57,129 nt of DNA, from assembly GCA_044432945.1 (NCBI GenBank), contig JAWXUD010000009.1, forward strand, positions 1-57,129, given 5' to 3'. Source of the stretch: JAWXUD01 sp044432945. GTDB taxonomy: Bacteria; Cyanobacteriota; Vampirovibrionia; Gastranaerophilales; Gastranaerophilaceae. Shown piece by piece: positions 16,041 to 25,385 of this stretch; the first letter of the stretch is position 1, and each line of letters starts with the position of its first letter. The notes beneath the pieces were generated by a model, which was not told the DNA's origin, searched no databases, and saw only the letters and a program-made list of their open reading frames with translations. Made by a program: the position numbers and the translations under genes.

Positions 16041-17096
16041 ATGCAATTTATTAACAAAAAACGACTGGCTTTTACGCTTGCAGAGGTGCTTATTACTTTA
16101 GGTGTCATCGGCGTTGTATCGGCGATGACCTTGCCTACATTGTTTAGCAATTACCAATCAGAAGCTCTTGCTAAGAAAAAACTTTTATTTGATGGTCGAC
16201 TTGAAGAAGCGATGAATCAGATGAGATTTCATGAAAAACTTACTGGATATTCTAGTGCGACAGATTTTGTTGATGAATTGGGAAAATATTTAAAAATTGA
16301 TGTAATTTGCGATAATGATGAATTGACGGATTGTTTTGCTGACATTATTCATACAAGCACTCAAGACTTAACGACCGAAGATGATTTAGCAACAGGAATG
16401 GATATTGGCACGATTGCGATTAAAGCAGATTTGTTTGAGAACAATATTGGTGTAATTTTTGCTGATGGGGTTCATGCGATATTGAATTACAAAGACGGTT
16501 GCGACTGGTTAGACCCTTATGATGGTGGTGCTGATAGAGCGAAAGCTGGCAATTGTGTATCATTAGTTTATGATTTAAACGGTTTAAAAGGCAGAAATAC
16601 GGCAGGAAATGACGTTAACACTTATAATGCAGTTATTGATTGTGTTAAAAGGCTAGATAATGGTTCTTGTATTACAACTACGGCTACTCAAGCTAGTGCG
16701 TTGACATATTCTGAGTGCATGGCACAAAAAGACGATTTAGGGATTGATGAGTGTTGTTCGACTACTGATTGTTCTAATGCTGACTATTGGGCGGGAGCAG
16801 TCGCACAGTGTGGTGGTGTTGATTATGTTGTGTCAGCTGAAGATTTAATGATAATCGCAAATGAAGTGTATGATATTACTTTAGCCGGTTCTCAAAGTAC
16901 ATATTGGGGCGAACCAGTTTATACGGAAGTCCTTTCAACATTATCAATAACAAATTCAGCTATTTGGGCTAGTGATTATTACACATCTTCTTTAGCATTT
17001 GACAGAAGTTTTCGTTCTACCTACACAAGTTATGGTGATTCAATAACAAAAAAAGCACGTTATAATTCCAGTGTGTATATACTTTGTAAAGAATAA
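16041..17096 (+). CDS. Pilin-like secreted protein with prepilin N-terminus
   Basis: This 351-aa protein starts with a type IV prepilin/pseudopilin leader: KKRLAFTLAEVLITLGVIGVVSAMTLPTL, with E at position +5 of the mature protein after the A|F cleavage point. The large C-terminal domain is cysteine-rich (about 12 Cys) and includes GVIFADGVHAILNYKDGCDWLDPYDGGADR. The same module recurs in the truncated gene at 56317-57129. AGGAG precedes the ATG. No assembly genes are in the window, so whether it is a structural pilin, a minor pilin or another secreted product is unknown. Confidence 0.8.
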   Translation: MQFINKKRLAFTLAEVLITLGVIGVVSAMTLPTLFSNYQSEALAKKKLLFDGRLEEAMNQMRFHEKLTGYSSATDFVDELGKYLKIDVICDNDELTDCFADIIHTSTQDLTTEDDLATGMDIGTIAIKADLFENNIGVIFADGVHAILNYKDGCDWLDPYDGGADRAKAGNCVSLVYDLNGLKGRNTAGNDVNTYNAVIDCVKRLDNGSCITTTATQASALTYSECMAQKDDLGIDECCSTTDCSNADYWAGAVAQCGGVDYVVSAEDLMIIANEVYDITLAGSQSTYWGEPVYTEVLSTLSITNSAIWASDYYTSSLAFDRSFRSTYTSYGDSITKKARYNSSVYILCKE

Positions 17097-17118
17097 TATT
17101 TACAAAGCCAACAAATTA

Positions 17119-17148
17119 AAAGCTGCATTTTATTTTAAATGCAGCTTT
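17119..17148 (+). terminator. Terminator after the pilin-like gene
   Basis: Arms AAAGCTGCATTT/AAATGCAGCTTT are perfectly complementary and followed by ATTTATTT. It lies 22 bp after the stop. Confidence 0.85.
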
Positions 17149-17218
17149 ATTTATTTAATTATACATAACATTTAAAATAATGTATGTAGCAGATAGTGAG
17201 AATAATTGTGTAAATCTC

Positions 17219-17734
17219 TTATCCTTTAAATGCTCCCCATGCTCGGATTGTACCGTTTTGGTATTTTACTAAATAATATTCACCGTCTTTGACGTATTCA
17301 ATACTTGCTTCCATAAAAGTTTGTGGTTCGTCTGGCGTCATCTCGACAGCTGCACGTTTTTTATTAATCATCTCACGTTGGCGATCTTCAATAGTTGTTT
17401 GTTTTTTTATATCTTCTTGCCTGTCTTCTTCGCTAGCGTCTTCTTCTATTTGGATTACTGGGATAATTGCACGAGCAACTTTTGATTCTATCAATATCAA
17501 CAAATCACGCTCGTCTGTTAGTGCTAATTCGTAATGACCGATAGGGATAACATTTCCAGTCTCATCGATAATTGGTTCAGCAATAACTAATGTTGGATAA
17601 TCTGATGATCTTAGTGAATAACGAAAAAAAGCTTCTGTGCCTTCGATTATGCCAGAAGTTTCTTGAGGCGAAACTGTGTCGTGCATAATCCTTTTTTCGT
17701 GATATAGAGGATCTGTATAAGCACCTTCAAACAT
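17219..17734 (-). CDS. Hypothetical acidic protein, possibly phage-derived
   Basis: I do not recognise this 171-aa protein. It has no signal peptide or membrane helix. A charged, probably coiled segment (EEDASEEDRQEDIKKQTTIEDRQREMINKKR, about 100-130) separates an N-terminal domain from a short C-terminal beta-like end (YYLVKYQNGTIRAWGAFKG). A TAAGGAAA ribosome site supports ATG 17734. It occupies the place after rnpA where yidD/yidC commonly lie. It somewhat resembles small phage structural proteins, but I cannot support that further. Confidence 0.6.
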   Translation of the reverse strand: MFEGAYTDPLYHEKRIMHDTVSPQETSGIIEGTEAFFRYSLRSSDYPTLVIAEPIIDETGNVIPIGHYELALTDERDLLILIESKVARAIIPVIQIEEDASEEDRQEDIKKQTTIEDRQREMINKKRAAVEMTPDEPQTFMEASIEYVKDGEYYLVKYQNGTIRAWGAFKG

Positions 17735-17777
17735 AAATTTTCCTTATTCGTATCTGTAATTTTATAATTTAATATTT

Positions 17778-18131
17778 TTATTTGATATTGTCAACTAACT
17801 TTTTCATAATATTTTGTATTTCAAAAAAATTTTTCCCTAAAGCGTTTTCAGTGCCTATGAAAATTAATGAAATATATTTGTCGGCGTTGCCCGTTTGGGA
17901 GTTTTTTATAAGTAGTCGATAACTTTCACGCATCAGTCTTTTTAATCGATTACGCTTTACAGCTCGTTTATGCGTTTTTTTACTAACAACAAAACCAATT
18001 TTGGTGGCGAAATCTGAAGTTTTCAACTTACCTACAAACAAAGTTACTCCACCCTTGTGGGAGGAGTTTTTAACTTTATATGTCGCATTAAATGCATATT
18101 TGTTTTTTAATCGATATTGTTTTGGAAGCAT
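17778..18131 (-). CDS. rnpA: Ribonuclease P protein component
   Basis: This 117-aa basic protein binds RNase P RNA and assists 5' maturation of tRNAs. The signature KKTHKRAVKRNRLKRLMRESYRL contains the conserved RNR motif. ATG 18131 (MLPKQYRL) gives a normal start for the family; a TTG at 18146 would add five residues. It lies directly after rpmH, the usual order. Confidence 0.95.
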   Translation of the reverse strand: MLPKQYRLKNKYAFNATYKVKNSSHKGGVTLFVGKLKTSDFATKIGFVVSKKTHKRAVKRNRLKRLMRESYRLLIKNSQTGNADKYISLIFIGTENALGKNFFEIQNIMKKLVDNIK

Positions 18132-18156
18132 GATTTTTTGTTCCAAGAACTAACAA

Positions 18157-18309
18157 CTAAGCACGTTTCTTAGCCAAAATAGCGATTCTGTGACGACCAC
18201 GTGAACGGCGTCTGTTAAGCACTTCTTGTCCACCTGGTGTAGACATTCTTGCTCTAAAACCACTTACACGTTGTCTTTTAATTTTTGTTCCTTCTAGTGT
18301 GCGTCTCAT
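18157..18309 (-). CDS. rpmH: Ribosomal protein bL34
   Basis: This 50-aa protein begins MRRTLEGTKIKRQRVSGFRA and ends RGRHRIAILAKKRA, with the GxRxRMxTxxGxxVLxRRRxxGR pattern of L34. It is somewhat longer than the 44-47 aa typical size. It precedes rnpA with a 25-bp gap. Confidence 0.97.
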   Translation of the reverse strand: MRRTLEGTKIKRQRVSGFRARMSTPGGQEVLNRRRSRGRHRIAILAKKRA

Positions 18310-18410
18310 TTTTGTATTCCTTTTTTATTATTTATATTTATCGTATAATGTATATGTTAAATGAAAAATAAATATTAGTCAACATAAAAAAAGGATTTAG
18401 GTGGAGTTTT

Positions 18411-19223
18411 ATGAACAAACATTACAAAATTGGTTTTATTGGATGTGGAAAAATGGCGAGTGCTATCATTAAAGGTGTGCTTTCTACTGGGTTTTTGGCT
18501 GAAAATGAGATTTTAGCTGCAGAGATAAGCGAGGATAACGCATTAAAAGTTAAAAATGCTCTTAATATTGAAGTAACGACTGACAATGGAATTTTGGCTA
18601 GAAATTGTGATGTCATTGTGATCGCCACAAAACCATGTTATGTGGAAGAGGTTTTAAGTGAAATTGCATCTGAATTGACATGCGAAAAACTGATTGTTTC
18701 TATCGCTGCTGGCGTATCTATTAATAAGATTGAAAATATTGTTGGTGAAAATCGTGTAGTAAGGGTTATGCCAAACACTCCAGCGTTGGTTTTAGAAGGT
18801 ATGAGTGGGGTTTGCAAGGGGACTTTTGCTAAAGATGGTGATATTGAGTTTGTTATGAATTTGTTGTCTAAAATTGGCAAATGTATTGAAGTTAGCGAAG
18901 ATAAAATCGATATTGTAACTGCTATTTCTGGTTCTGGACCAGCTTTTTTCTATAAAATAATTGAAGAAATTGCTAGGGCTGGCGAAAAATTAGGTTTAGA
19001 TTATGAAAAATCATTATTATTGGCTACTCAGACAGCAATCGGTTCTGCGAAAATGATAGAAAATCGTGGAGAGGTTGAGGTGCAAACTTTGGTTAATAAT
19101 GTTGCAACTAAGGGTGGTTGCACTTTTGTTGGAGTTTCAGTCATGAATGAACAAAAGTCTGATGAGTTATTTTTTGATGTCATTGACAAAACTACACAAA
19201 AAGCATGCGAGCTTGGTAAATAA
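18411..19223 (+). CDS. proC: Pyrroline-5-carboxylate reductase
   Basis: This 270-aa protein catalyses the last step of proline synthesis, NAD(P)H-dependent reduction of pyrroline-5-carboxylate. The Rossmann motif GFIGCGKMASAI is at the N-terminus, VVRVMPNTPALV in the middle, and the ISGSGPAFFY and TKGGCTFVGV segments in the C-terminal helical domain. GGTGGAG precedes the ATG. The length is typical. Confidence 0.95.
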   Translation: MNKHYKIGFIGCGKMASAIIKGVLSTGFLAENEILAAEISEDNALKVKNALNIEVTTDNGILARNCDVIVIATKPCYVEEVLSEIASELTCEKLIVSIAAGVSINKIENIVGENRVVRVMPNTPALVLEGMSGVCKGTFAKDGDIEFVMNLLSKIGKCIEVSEDKIDIVTAISGSGPAFFYKIIEEIARAGEKLGLDYEKSLLLATQTAIGSAKMIENRGEVEVQTLVNNVATKGGCTFVGVSVMNEQKSDELFFDVIDKTTQKACELGK

Positions 19224-19262
19224 ACTATAGGTTTGTGGAAATCGTTTAAGGGTGATATAATT

Positions 19263-21068
19263 TTGAGTATGGAAACTAAACAAGAAAATTTAACAACACA
19301 GAATAAATTAATTATTTTTGGGCTTTTGCTAAGTACGTTTTTAATTATGGCTATCGCTATTTTTGCGATTTTTAATATTCAAAAAAAGTTAAATGAGGGT
19401 TATCATAATTTTGGGAAGGTTATTTCTAAAACTCTAGCGATAGAGAGTGTTGAAATAATTAAAAATATTCCACAAAATGAGGTTGAAAAAAGTCTTAGCT
19501 CGCATATGAACATGATTTTAAAGGGGCATAGCGACATTGTTTTGATAGAATTTCGTGATGCTAATGGGAAAGTCATTTATTCTGGTGAAAATTATGTAAA
19601 GGAAAAATCTAAAAAGTCTACAATTAGCGTTAATTCACCTATGATGATTACAAAAAATGGCAAAATTGAGAATATTGGTTCTGTAACTGTAGGTCTATCA
19701 GGAAGTATTATTAATGATATTTCATCAACAACAAGGGCTTCTATGTTATTTGTTTTTTCTGTTGCTTGGATAGTTTTTGCGTTTGTTATTTTGATTAATA
19801 CTTATTTGATTACTAGAGAATTAAGGATTTTGCATAATGGTGTAAAGCAAATTTCTTCTGGTAAATTTGGCTATACTATCGAAAATCAAGAGGTTAGCCA
19901 CGAGGTTCGTGAGTTATTTAATTCGTTTAATAACATGTCTTCAAAATTGCATATTTATGAAGAACAAAATATTGAGCAATTAACTTTAGAAAAAAACAAA
20001 ATGGAAGCAATATTGATGAGCATCGCAAATGGTGTTGTCGTGTGCGATAATAATGATAATGTCGTCATGTTAAATGAGCATGCGAAAGCTTTGTTAGATG
20101 TAGAAAATCATCAGCTTTTAGATAATAAAATTCAAAATTATATAGATGCTGAAGGTCGTTTTTGTTTTAAAGATAAAATTGAAGAGTTTAAAGATACTCC
20201 TTTAGAGATTATTGAGAAGAAGCCAATTGAATTTAGTATTAATGTTGATGAATTAGTTATAAAATCTATAATTTCACCTATGTTTACTAGAAATAAAGAT
20301 TATGTGGGTTACATAATTGTGTTAATTGATATGACAAAAGAAGCTAGAGTTGACGCTATGAGGTCAACTTTTATATCAAATGTTTCTCACGAACTACGTA
20401 CGCCAGTTACTGTGTTGAGAACTTATATCGATACATTATATAATTTTGGTGATGAATTTGATTATCAAACTCAAAAAGAATTTATTGGAACAATAAATCA
20501 AGAAATTATAAGATTAAACGCTATGGTCAATGATATTTTAGACTTCTCACGTATGGAGTCTAATACTCAGATGCAAAAATCACTCAATGATTTAGCACTA
20601 GTTGTGGAAAAAACTGTTGAGCAGGTTGGTGTTTTGGCTAAGGAAAATAATATTAAAATAAATATAAGTAAGGGTAACGATTTACCGGATTTATTGTTTA
20701 ATTATGATAACATTCAGCGTGCAATCACAAATTACTTGTCAAACGCTATTAAATATTCACCAAAAGATGGTGTGATTGACATTAAAATGAATTACCTAGA
20801 TGTGTCAAATGAAGTTGAGTTTAGCATTACGGATTATGGTTGTGGGATTTCAGCAGAACATCAAAAGAAAGTTTTTGATAGGTTCTATCGTGTTGAAAAC
20901 AATACTCACACTGTGAAAGGAACAGGGTTGGGGCTTCATTTGGTTAAAACAACCATTGAAAAATACCATGCTGGTAAAGTCTTTGTTATTTCTGAACTTA
21001 ACAAAGGTGCAACTTTTGGGTTTAGATTGCCAGTTTCAATTGAATTAGAAAACTTAGAGGTAAATTAA
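19263..21068 (+). CDS. Membrane sensor histidine kinase (HAMP-PAS-HisKA-HATPase)
   Basis: This 601-aa protein resembles PhoR/VicK-type kinases. TM1 is at about 15-37, with an extracytoplasmic sensor to about 155 and TM2 at about 160-182. HAMP follows (to about 235), then a PAS domain (about 245-355). The phospho-acceptor H of SHELRTP is near residue 376, then the N box NYLSNAIKYSP and GTGLGLHLVK of the ATPase. TTG 19263 is preferred because AAGGGTGA lies eight bases upstream; ATG 19269 or GTG 19233 are alternatives. No OmpR-type partner is adjacent; the only regulator in the window (40247) is NarL-type, so the partner is elsewhere. Confidence 0.88.
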   Translation: MSMETKQENLTTQNKLIIFGLLLSTFLIMAIAIFAIFNIQKKLNEGYHNFGKVISKTLAIESVEIIKNIPQNEVEKSLSSHMNMILKGHSDIVLIEFRDANGKVIYSGENYVKEKSKKSTISVNSPMMITKNGKIENIGSVTVGLSGSIINDISSTTRASMLFVFSVAWIVFAFVILINTYLITRELRILHNGVKQISSGKFGYTIENQEVSHEVRELFNSFNNMSSKLHIYEEQNIEQLTLEKNKMEAILMSIANGVVVCDNNDNVVMLNEHAKALLDVENHQLLDNKIQNYIDAEGRFCFKDKIEEFKDTPLEIIEKKPIEFSINVDELVIKSIISPMFTRNKDYVGYIIVLIDMTKEARVDAMRSTFISNVSHELRTPVTVLRTYIDTLYNFGDEFDYQTQKEFIGTINQEIIRLNAMVNDILDFSRMESNTQMQKSLNDLALVVEKTVEQVGVLAKENNIKINISKGNDLPDLLFNYDNIQRAITNYLSNAIKYSPKDGVIDIKMNYLDVSNEVEFSITDYGCGISAEHQKKVFDRFYRVENNTHTVKGTGLGLHLVKTTIEKYHAGKVFVISELNKGATFGFRLPVSIELENLEVN

Positions 21069-21128
21069 TTGAAATACTATTTTAATAATAAGACAGCATA
21101 ATTCATCAACGTGAATTACAGCATCTTG

Positions 21129-22721
21129 CTAATTAAATAGTGCGTTAATTTTATCTAAAATTTCTTGTGGGTCTATTTCATTAGTAACTTTATTAATATC
21201 TTGAGCTATTTGATATAATTTTGCTGCTTCAATTTTGTCGCCAGTAATAGCAACTGCTCTAGCTAAATTGAAATGTGCAAGAGCATAATTAGGGTTACAT
21301 TCGATAGAGCTTTTAAAGTATTCCACAGCTTTTGTAACTCGCCCTAGATCATCAAGATAAATTACACCCATGTTGTTGTATGCAATATCATAATTTTTAT
21401 TATACTCAATAGCTAGTGAATATTCTTTTATGGCTTCGTCAATATCACCTTTACCCCAATGTAAAAATCCTAAATTACAGTGAATTTGAGCGTTTTTAGG
21501 ATCTAAGTCTAAAGCGTTACGATAAATCGTAAGAGCATTATCGATGTCTTCTTTGTCATAAAACGCACTACCTAGGTTGATATAAATATCAATGTCTTTA
21601 GGTGTTAGCAAATATGCACTTTGATAAGAACTAATAGCTGCGTCAATATTTTTGTTTGTTTCTTGATGTACAAATCCTAAAGTTTGATTGATAATACTTG
21701 TCCATTGTTTTTTAGGGTTTAGTGTAATAGCAATTTGAAAATGTGAGATAGCTGATTGAATATCACCTTTTACATATAAAATATTTGCTAAATTTGAATG
21801 AACATCAGGCATATTAGGCATGATTTGTATCAATTTCTTATAAATTTCAACAGCACTATCATAATCACCTTGTTCCTCGTAAGCAGAGCATAAATGACGA
21901 TAAGCTGTAATATTTAAACTATCAAGCCAGATAGCCATTTTATATTCAGTAATAGCGTCTTCATACTGCCCTAAATGTCTATAAATATCGCCAAGCAAAC
22001 AATATAGTGGAACAAAACCAGGAGCTTTTTCAATTGCTTCAGTGTATGTGTCAATAGCTTCGTGCAAGCCTTTTGTTCTAACTAGATAAAAACCTTTGAA
22101 TAATATTGGAAAAAATTGCCAATAAGAAATCGCTCTAAAAACATTACCTATCGCAACTTTATCAAACGCTAAAGTTAATATTGATAAAGTATATTCAAAT
22201 TTCGAAAGTGTCCAGTTCTTAAAACTTCTGGCTGATGAAATACTATACAAACTAGATAGTAGATAATGAGCGCAAGAACTTCTGCAAGGTGCGTATTGAA
22301 TAGCTTTTTTGGCATTTAATTGTGCTTCTAAAAAACGTGCTTTTTTGGTGTAAGTTTCTGCTAATAAATAATAAGCTTTAGCTAATTTAGGGTTTTTTGA
22401 AATAGCTGTGTCAATATAATTTATAGCTTTATCTAATTCACCTTTGAAGAAATGTGCTTGACCTATTTTAAAATAAATCTCAGCAGAATCGATATAATTT
22501 TCTAAAGCACGTTGATATTCAGTAATCGCTTCATCAATATATTGACAAGAATTATAAATATCCAGATGCCACGCTAGATACAAATCACCAAGACGTATAT
22601 GTAAATCAGCATTGGTTGGGTCATCTTGCAAACCTATTTGACATAATTCTATTGCATTTTTAACATTACCTGTTTTGTATTCTTTATTAATCTTTTTTTC
22701 TAGTTTTTTAGTTATTGACAT
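21129..22721 (-). CDS. Tetratricopeptide repeat protein
   Basis: This 530-aa soluble protein consists almost wholly of TPR units, e.g. YYLLAETYTKKARFLEAQLNAKKAI, YCLLGDIYRHLGQYEDAITEY, IYINLGSAFYDKEDIDNALTIY and HCNLGFLHWGKGDIDEAIKEY; I count roughly 11-13. Such proteins are protein-binding scaffolds and no enzymatic domain is seen. ATG 22721 (MSITKKLEKK) is used; a GTG at 22742 is in frame. Neither has a good ribosome site. Confidence 0.85.
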   Translation of the reverse strand: MSITKKLEKKINKEYKTGNVKNAIELCQIGLQDDPTNADLHIRLGDLYLAWHLDIYNSCQYIDEAITEYQRALENYIDSAEIYFKIGQAHFFKGELDKAINYIDTAISKNPKLAKAYYLLAETYTKKARFLEAQLNAKKAIQYAPCRSSCAHYLLSSLYSISSARSFKNWTLSKFEYTLSILTLAFDKVAIGNVFRAISYWQFFPILFKGFYLVRTKGLHEAIDTYTEAIEKAPGFVPLYCLLGDIYRHLGQYEDAITEYKMAIWLDSLNITAYRHLCSAYEEQGDYDSAVEIYKKLIQIMPNMPDVHSNLANILYVKGDIQSAISHFQIAITLNPKKQWTSIINQTLGFVHQETNKNIDAAISSYQSAYLLTPKDIDIYINLGSAFYDKEDIDNALTIYRNALDLDPKNAQIHCNLGFLHWGKGDIDEAIKEYSLAIEYNKNYDIAYNNMGVIYLDDLGRVTKAVEYFKSSIECNPNYALAHFNLARAVAITGDKIEAAKLYQIAQDINKVTNEIDPQEILDKINALFN

Positions 22722-22857
22722 AATATTTTTTAAAAATCTCACTTCGCTTATTCTAGCTTCTTATATATATTGTAATAAATTTATCTATAAAATGCAAGTT
22801 ATTAAGAAAGTTTTATGATAAAATTTATTTGTTAGAGATATATAGGAGAGATTATAG

Positions 22858-24060
22858 ATGGAAGAGGAAAATTTTATTACGAAATCAACTATTAGTTTTG
22901 CTCAAAAAATTAAAAATTCGTTATTTGGAATTGTATTTGGGTTAGTATTACTGATAGTAGCACCGATTTTACTTTATTGGAATGAAGGGCGTACTGTTCA
23001 ACGTATTGAAACTATTAATGATGCAGAAAGTGTTGTTATAGATATGCCTGATATTAATGCTGTTCAACCGTCATTTAATGGTGAGTTAGTGTTCGCACAA
23101 GGTATGGCTAAGACAAATGATTTCTTAAAAGATAATGTCACAGGCGTTAGCGTAAACGCCATTAAATTAATGAGAGATACAAAATACTATCAATGGGTTG
23201 AGAAAAAGCAAACAGAACAAACAAAAAATTCAGATGGCTCAACTACAAAAACAACAACTTATTCGTATGAAAAGAATTGGGTTAATACTCCAGTAGATTC
23301 GGATAAATTTAATGCGAGATCAGAGCATATAAATAATATTCTTATAAACGTGCAAGACTATACTTGGATAGCAAAGAATGTCGCTTTTGGTGCGTTTCGT
23401 TTACCTGAGAATATAATAAATAAAATTTCAAATAAAAATTCACTTGATCTGAATATCCTTCCTAGAATAGTTCAGTCAAATATATTAGCTAGTGGGATTA
23501 AATTAAACAAGAATAGTTTAAATTCTAGCCAAGCAGATTTTATTGAGGTTTCTGAAAACCAGATTTATATTGGTGAAAATTCTTCATTGCCAGAAGTTGG
23601 TGACTTGAAGATAGCTTATTATTATGTTCCAAATACTAATATTTCAATCCTGGCTCAGGTTAATGGTAATAGTTTTACGAATTATACTTCAAAAAAAGGA
23701 AAATCTTTTTTATCGGTAGCTAGTAAACTAACAAGTAAAGATGAAATGTTTCAAAATGAACGAAACAATAATATGTTAATAACATGGGGGTTGCGTCTGT
23801 TAGGTATAATCTTAATGGTTGCATCTTTTTCTTTAATCCTTGCTCCAATCTCAGTGCTGTCAAGTGTTATTCCTTTTGTGAGCTTCTTAGTTAATTTTGG
23901 CGTTAAATCTATTTCAACAGTTTTAGGATTATCATTATCATTGTTTATTATAGCTATTGCCTGGATACGATTTAGACCATTAATCGGTATTGCATGCTTG
24001 GCTGTTGTGGCTTTAATTATAACAATTGCACAGAAAAAGTTAAAAAAGCTAGAAAACTAA
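22858..24060 (+). CDS. TMEM43-family membrane protein
   Basis: This 400-aa protein matches the TMEM43/LUMA family: an N-terminal TM helix (about 18-40) ending in LLYWNEGRTVQR, a long soluble domain with FNGELVFAQGMAK, and a cluster of three to four TM helices at the C-terminus (about 310-395). The bacterial function is unknown. GGAGA eight bases upstream supports ATG 22858. It is a single gene with its own terminator. Confidence 0.85.
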   Translation: MEEENFITKSTISFAQKIKNSLFGIVFGLVLLIVAPILLYWNEGRTVQRIETINDAESVVIDMPDINAVQPSFNGELVFAQGMAKTNDFLKDNVTGVSVNAIKLMRDTKYYQWVEKKQTEQTKNSDGSTTKTTTYSYEKNWVNTPVDSDKFNARSEHINNILINVQDYTWIAKNVAFGAFRLPENIINKISNKNSLDLNILPRIVQSNILASGIKLNKNSLNSSQADFIEVSENQIYIGENSSLPEVGDLKIAYYYVPNTNISILAQVNGNSFTNYTSKKGKSFLSVASKLTSKDEMFQNERNNNMLITWGLRLLGIILMVASFSLILAPISVLSSVIPFVSFLVNFGVKSISTVLGLSLSLFIIAIAWIRFRPLIGIACLAVVALIITIAQKKLKKLEN

Positions 24061-24091
24061 TTATATATTAATATTTGAAATTAAATTGAAT

Positions 24092-24128
24092 AAAAGTCCG
24101 TTGTCACAAATTATGTTAACGGGCTTTT
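24092..24128 (+). terminator. Terminator after the TMEM43-family gene
   Basis: AAAAGTCCGTT pairs with AACGGGCTTTT (one mismatch) and is followed by ATTATTT. Confidence 0.75.
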
Positions 24129-24224
24129 ATTATTTGGGATATAAATCTTGCTCTAGTGGTTATGTATTAAAGTATAAGCAATATAGTTATCGATTTTTGT
24201 AATATATAAACAAGGAGATATTCC

Positions 24225-24821
24225 ATGTCTACAAAAATATATTACAAAAAAATGTCTACTGAAGAATTAGTTGTATTGGCACAACAAGATGATTTTAAGG
24301 CACTAGAAGAGCTTATTAAGCGTGAGCAGAAAAATATTTTTGTTGCATTCTCATATCTTAGCGAGAAAAGAGAAAACGTATCTGATTTGACTCAAGAAGC
24401 ACTTTTAAGAATTGCTAGAAAAATTCATACATTAAAAAACCCTAAAATATTTAAAAGTTGGCTTAATCAAATTGTTACAAATCTGTTTTATGACGAGCTT
24501 CGTAAATCTAGGCGTAGACCAAGCACGATATCTTTTGAAAACGAATTTAGAGATGATTATATGAGTGTCCCAAAAATTCAACTTCCTGATAAAAAATGTA
24601 AGCCACATGAAAAATGTATATCGCAAGAATTAGAAGTTGTTATAAAAAATGCAATATTGGCATTGCCCGATAAGTTTAGAATTGTCATCATATTAAGAGA
24701 ATTGCAAGGGCTTAGTTATGACGAAATTGCAGAGGCGACTGCCACTAATATTGGCACTGTGAAATCAAGAATAGCAAGGGCTAGAAATAAATTACAAGAA
24801 GAATTAAAAGCATATATTTAA
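24225..24821 (+). CDS. ECF-type RNA polymerase sigma factor
   Basis: This 198-aa protein has sigma region 2 (REQKNIFVAFSYL...DLTQEALLRIARKIHTLKNP...SWLNQIVTNLFYDELRKSRR) and region 4 (ALPDKFRIVIILRELQGLSYDEIAEATATNIGTVKSRIARARNKL), with no region 1 or 3, as in extracytoplasmic function sigma factors. CAAGGAGA supports the start. The next gene, 9 bp downstream, encodes its likely anti-sigma factor. Confidence 0.93.
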   Translation: MSTKIYYKKMSTEELVVLAQQDDFKALEELIKREQKNIFVAFSYLSEKRENVSDLTQEALLRIARKIHTLKNPKIFKSWLNQIVTNLFYDELRKSRRRPSTISFENEFRDDYMSVPKIQLPDKKCKPHEKCISQELEVVIKNAILALPDKFRIVIILRELQGLSYDEIAEATATNIGTVKSRIARARNKLQEELKAYI

Positions 24822-24830
24822 GGAGTAAAA

Positions 24831-25385
24831 ATGCAGTATCAATTGACTTGCACCCAAGTAGGTGCATTAATTACATATTATATAGAAGATAAATTAAGTT
24901 CTAAATTAAATGATTTTGTGTCAAAACATCTTGAAAACTGCCCTAGCTGTAAGGCAAAATATGAAGCGATGAAAACAATTATTGATAAATATTCAAAATT
25001 AAAAACAGAAGCTAATACGCAAGCTAATGCAAATTCAATAAATCCTTTTGATAATAATCAGTATGAAGAATTTAAAAAAAATCTATCAGCATATATTGAT
25101 AATGAGTTGAGCGATGATGAAAACGTCAAAATTCGCAAGGTTACAATCCTAAACCCACTAGCTCGTCATGATTTAGAGGAAGCGTATAAGTTCAAAAAGC
25201 TTTTACATGCATCGTTTGACAAAACTAGAAATGAAATTAAAGAAGATTATTCTAGATATATTACTAATGAAAAAATGCTTTGTTCTCCAAAACAACAGGT
25301 TGAACCATTTATAATAATTTTAACTTCCTTTAGTCTACTAATGCTTGGTGTCGTTGGTATTCTTATAAAATTCCTATATTTTTAA
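24831..25385 (+). CDS. Membrane-anchored zinc-finger anti-sigma factor
   Basis: This 184-aa protein has an N-terminal ZAS-type motif, H33-x3-C37-x2-C40 (HLENCPSCK), and a single TM helix at about 158-181. A second ZAS-like segment (LSAYIDNELSDDE, about 82-94) lacks the cysteines. This fits a protein that holds the sigma factor at the membrane. The last 12 bases overlap the convergent gene at 25374. Confidence 0.85.
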   Translation: MQYQLTCTQVGALITYYIEDKLSSKLNDFVSKHLENCPSCKAKYEAMKTIIDKYSKLKTEANTQANANSINPFDNNQYEEFKKNLSAYIDNELSDDENVKIRKVTILNPLARHDLEEAYKFKKLLHASFDKTRNEIKEDYSRYITNEKMLCSPKQQVEPFIIILTSFSLLMLGVVGILIKFLYF

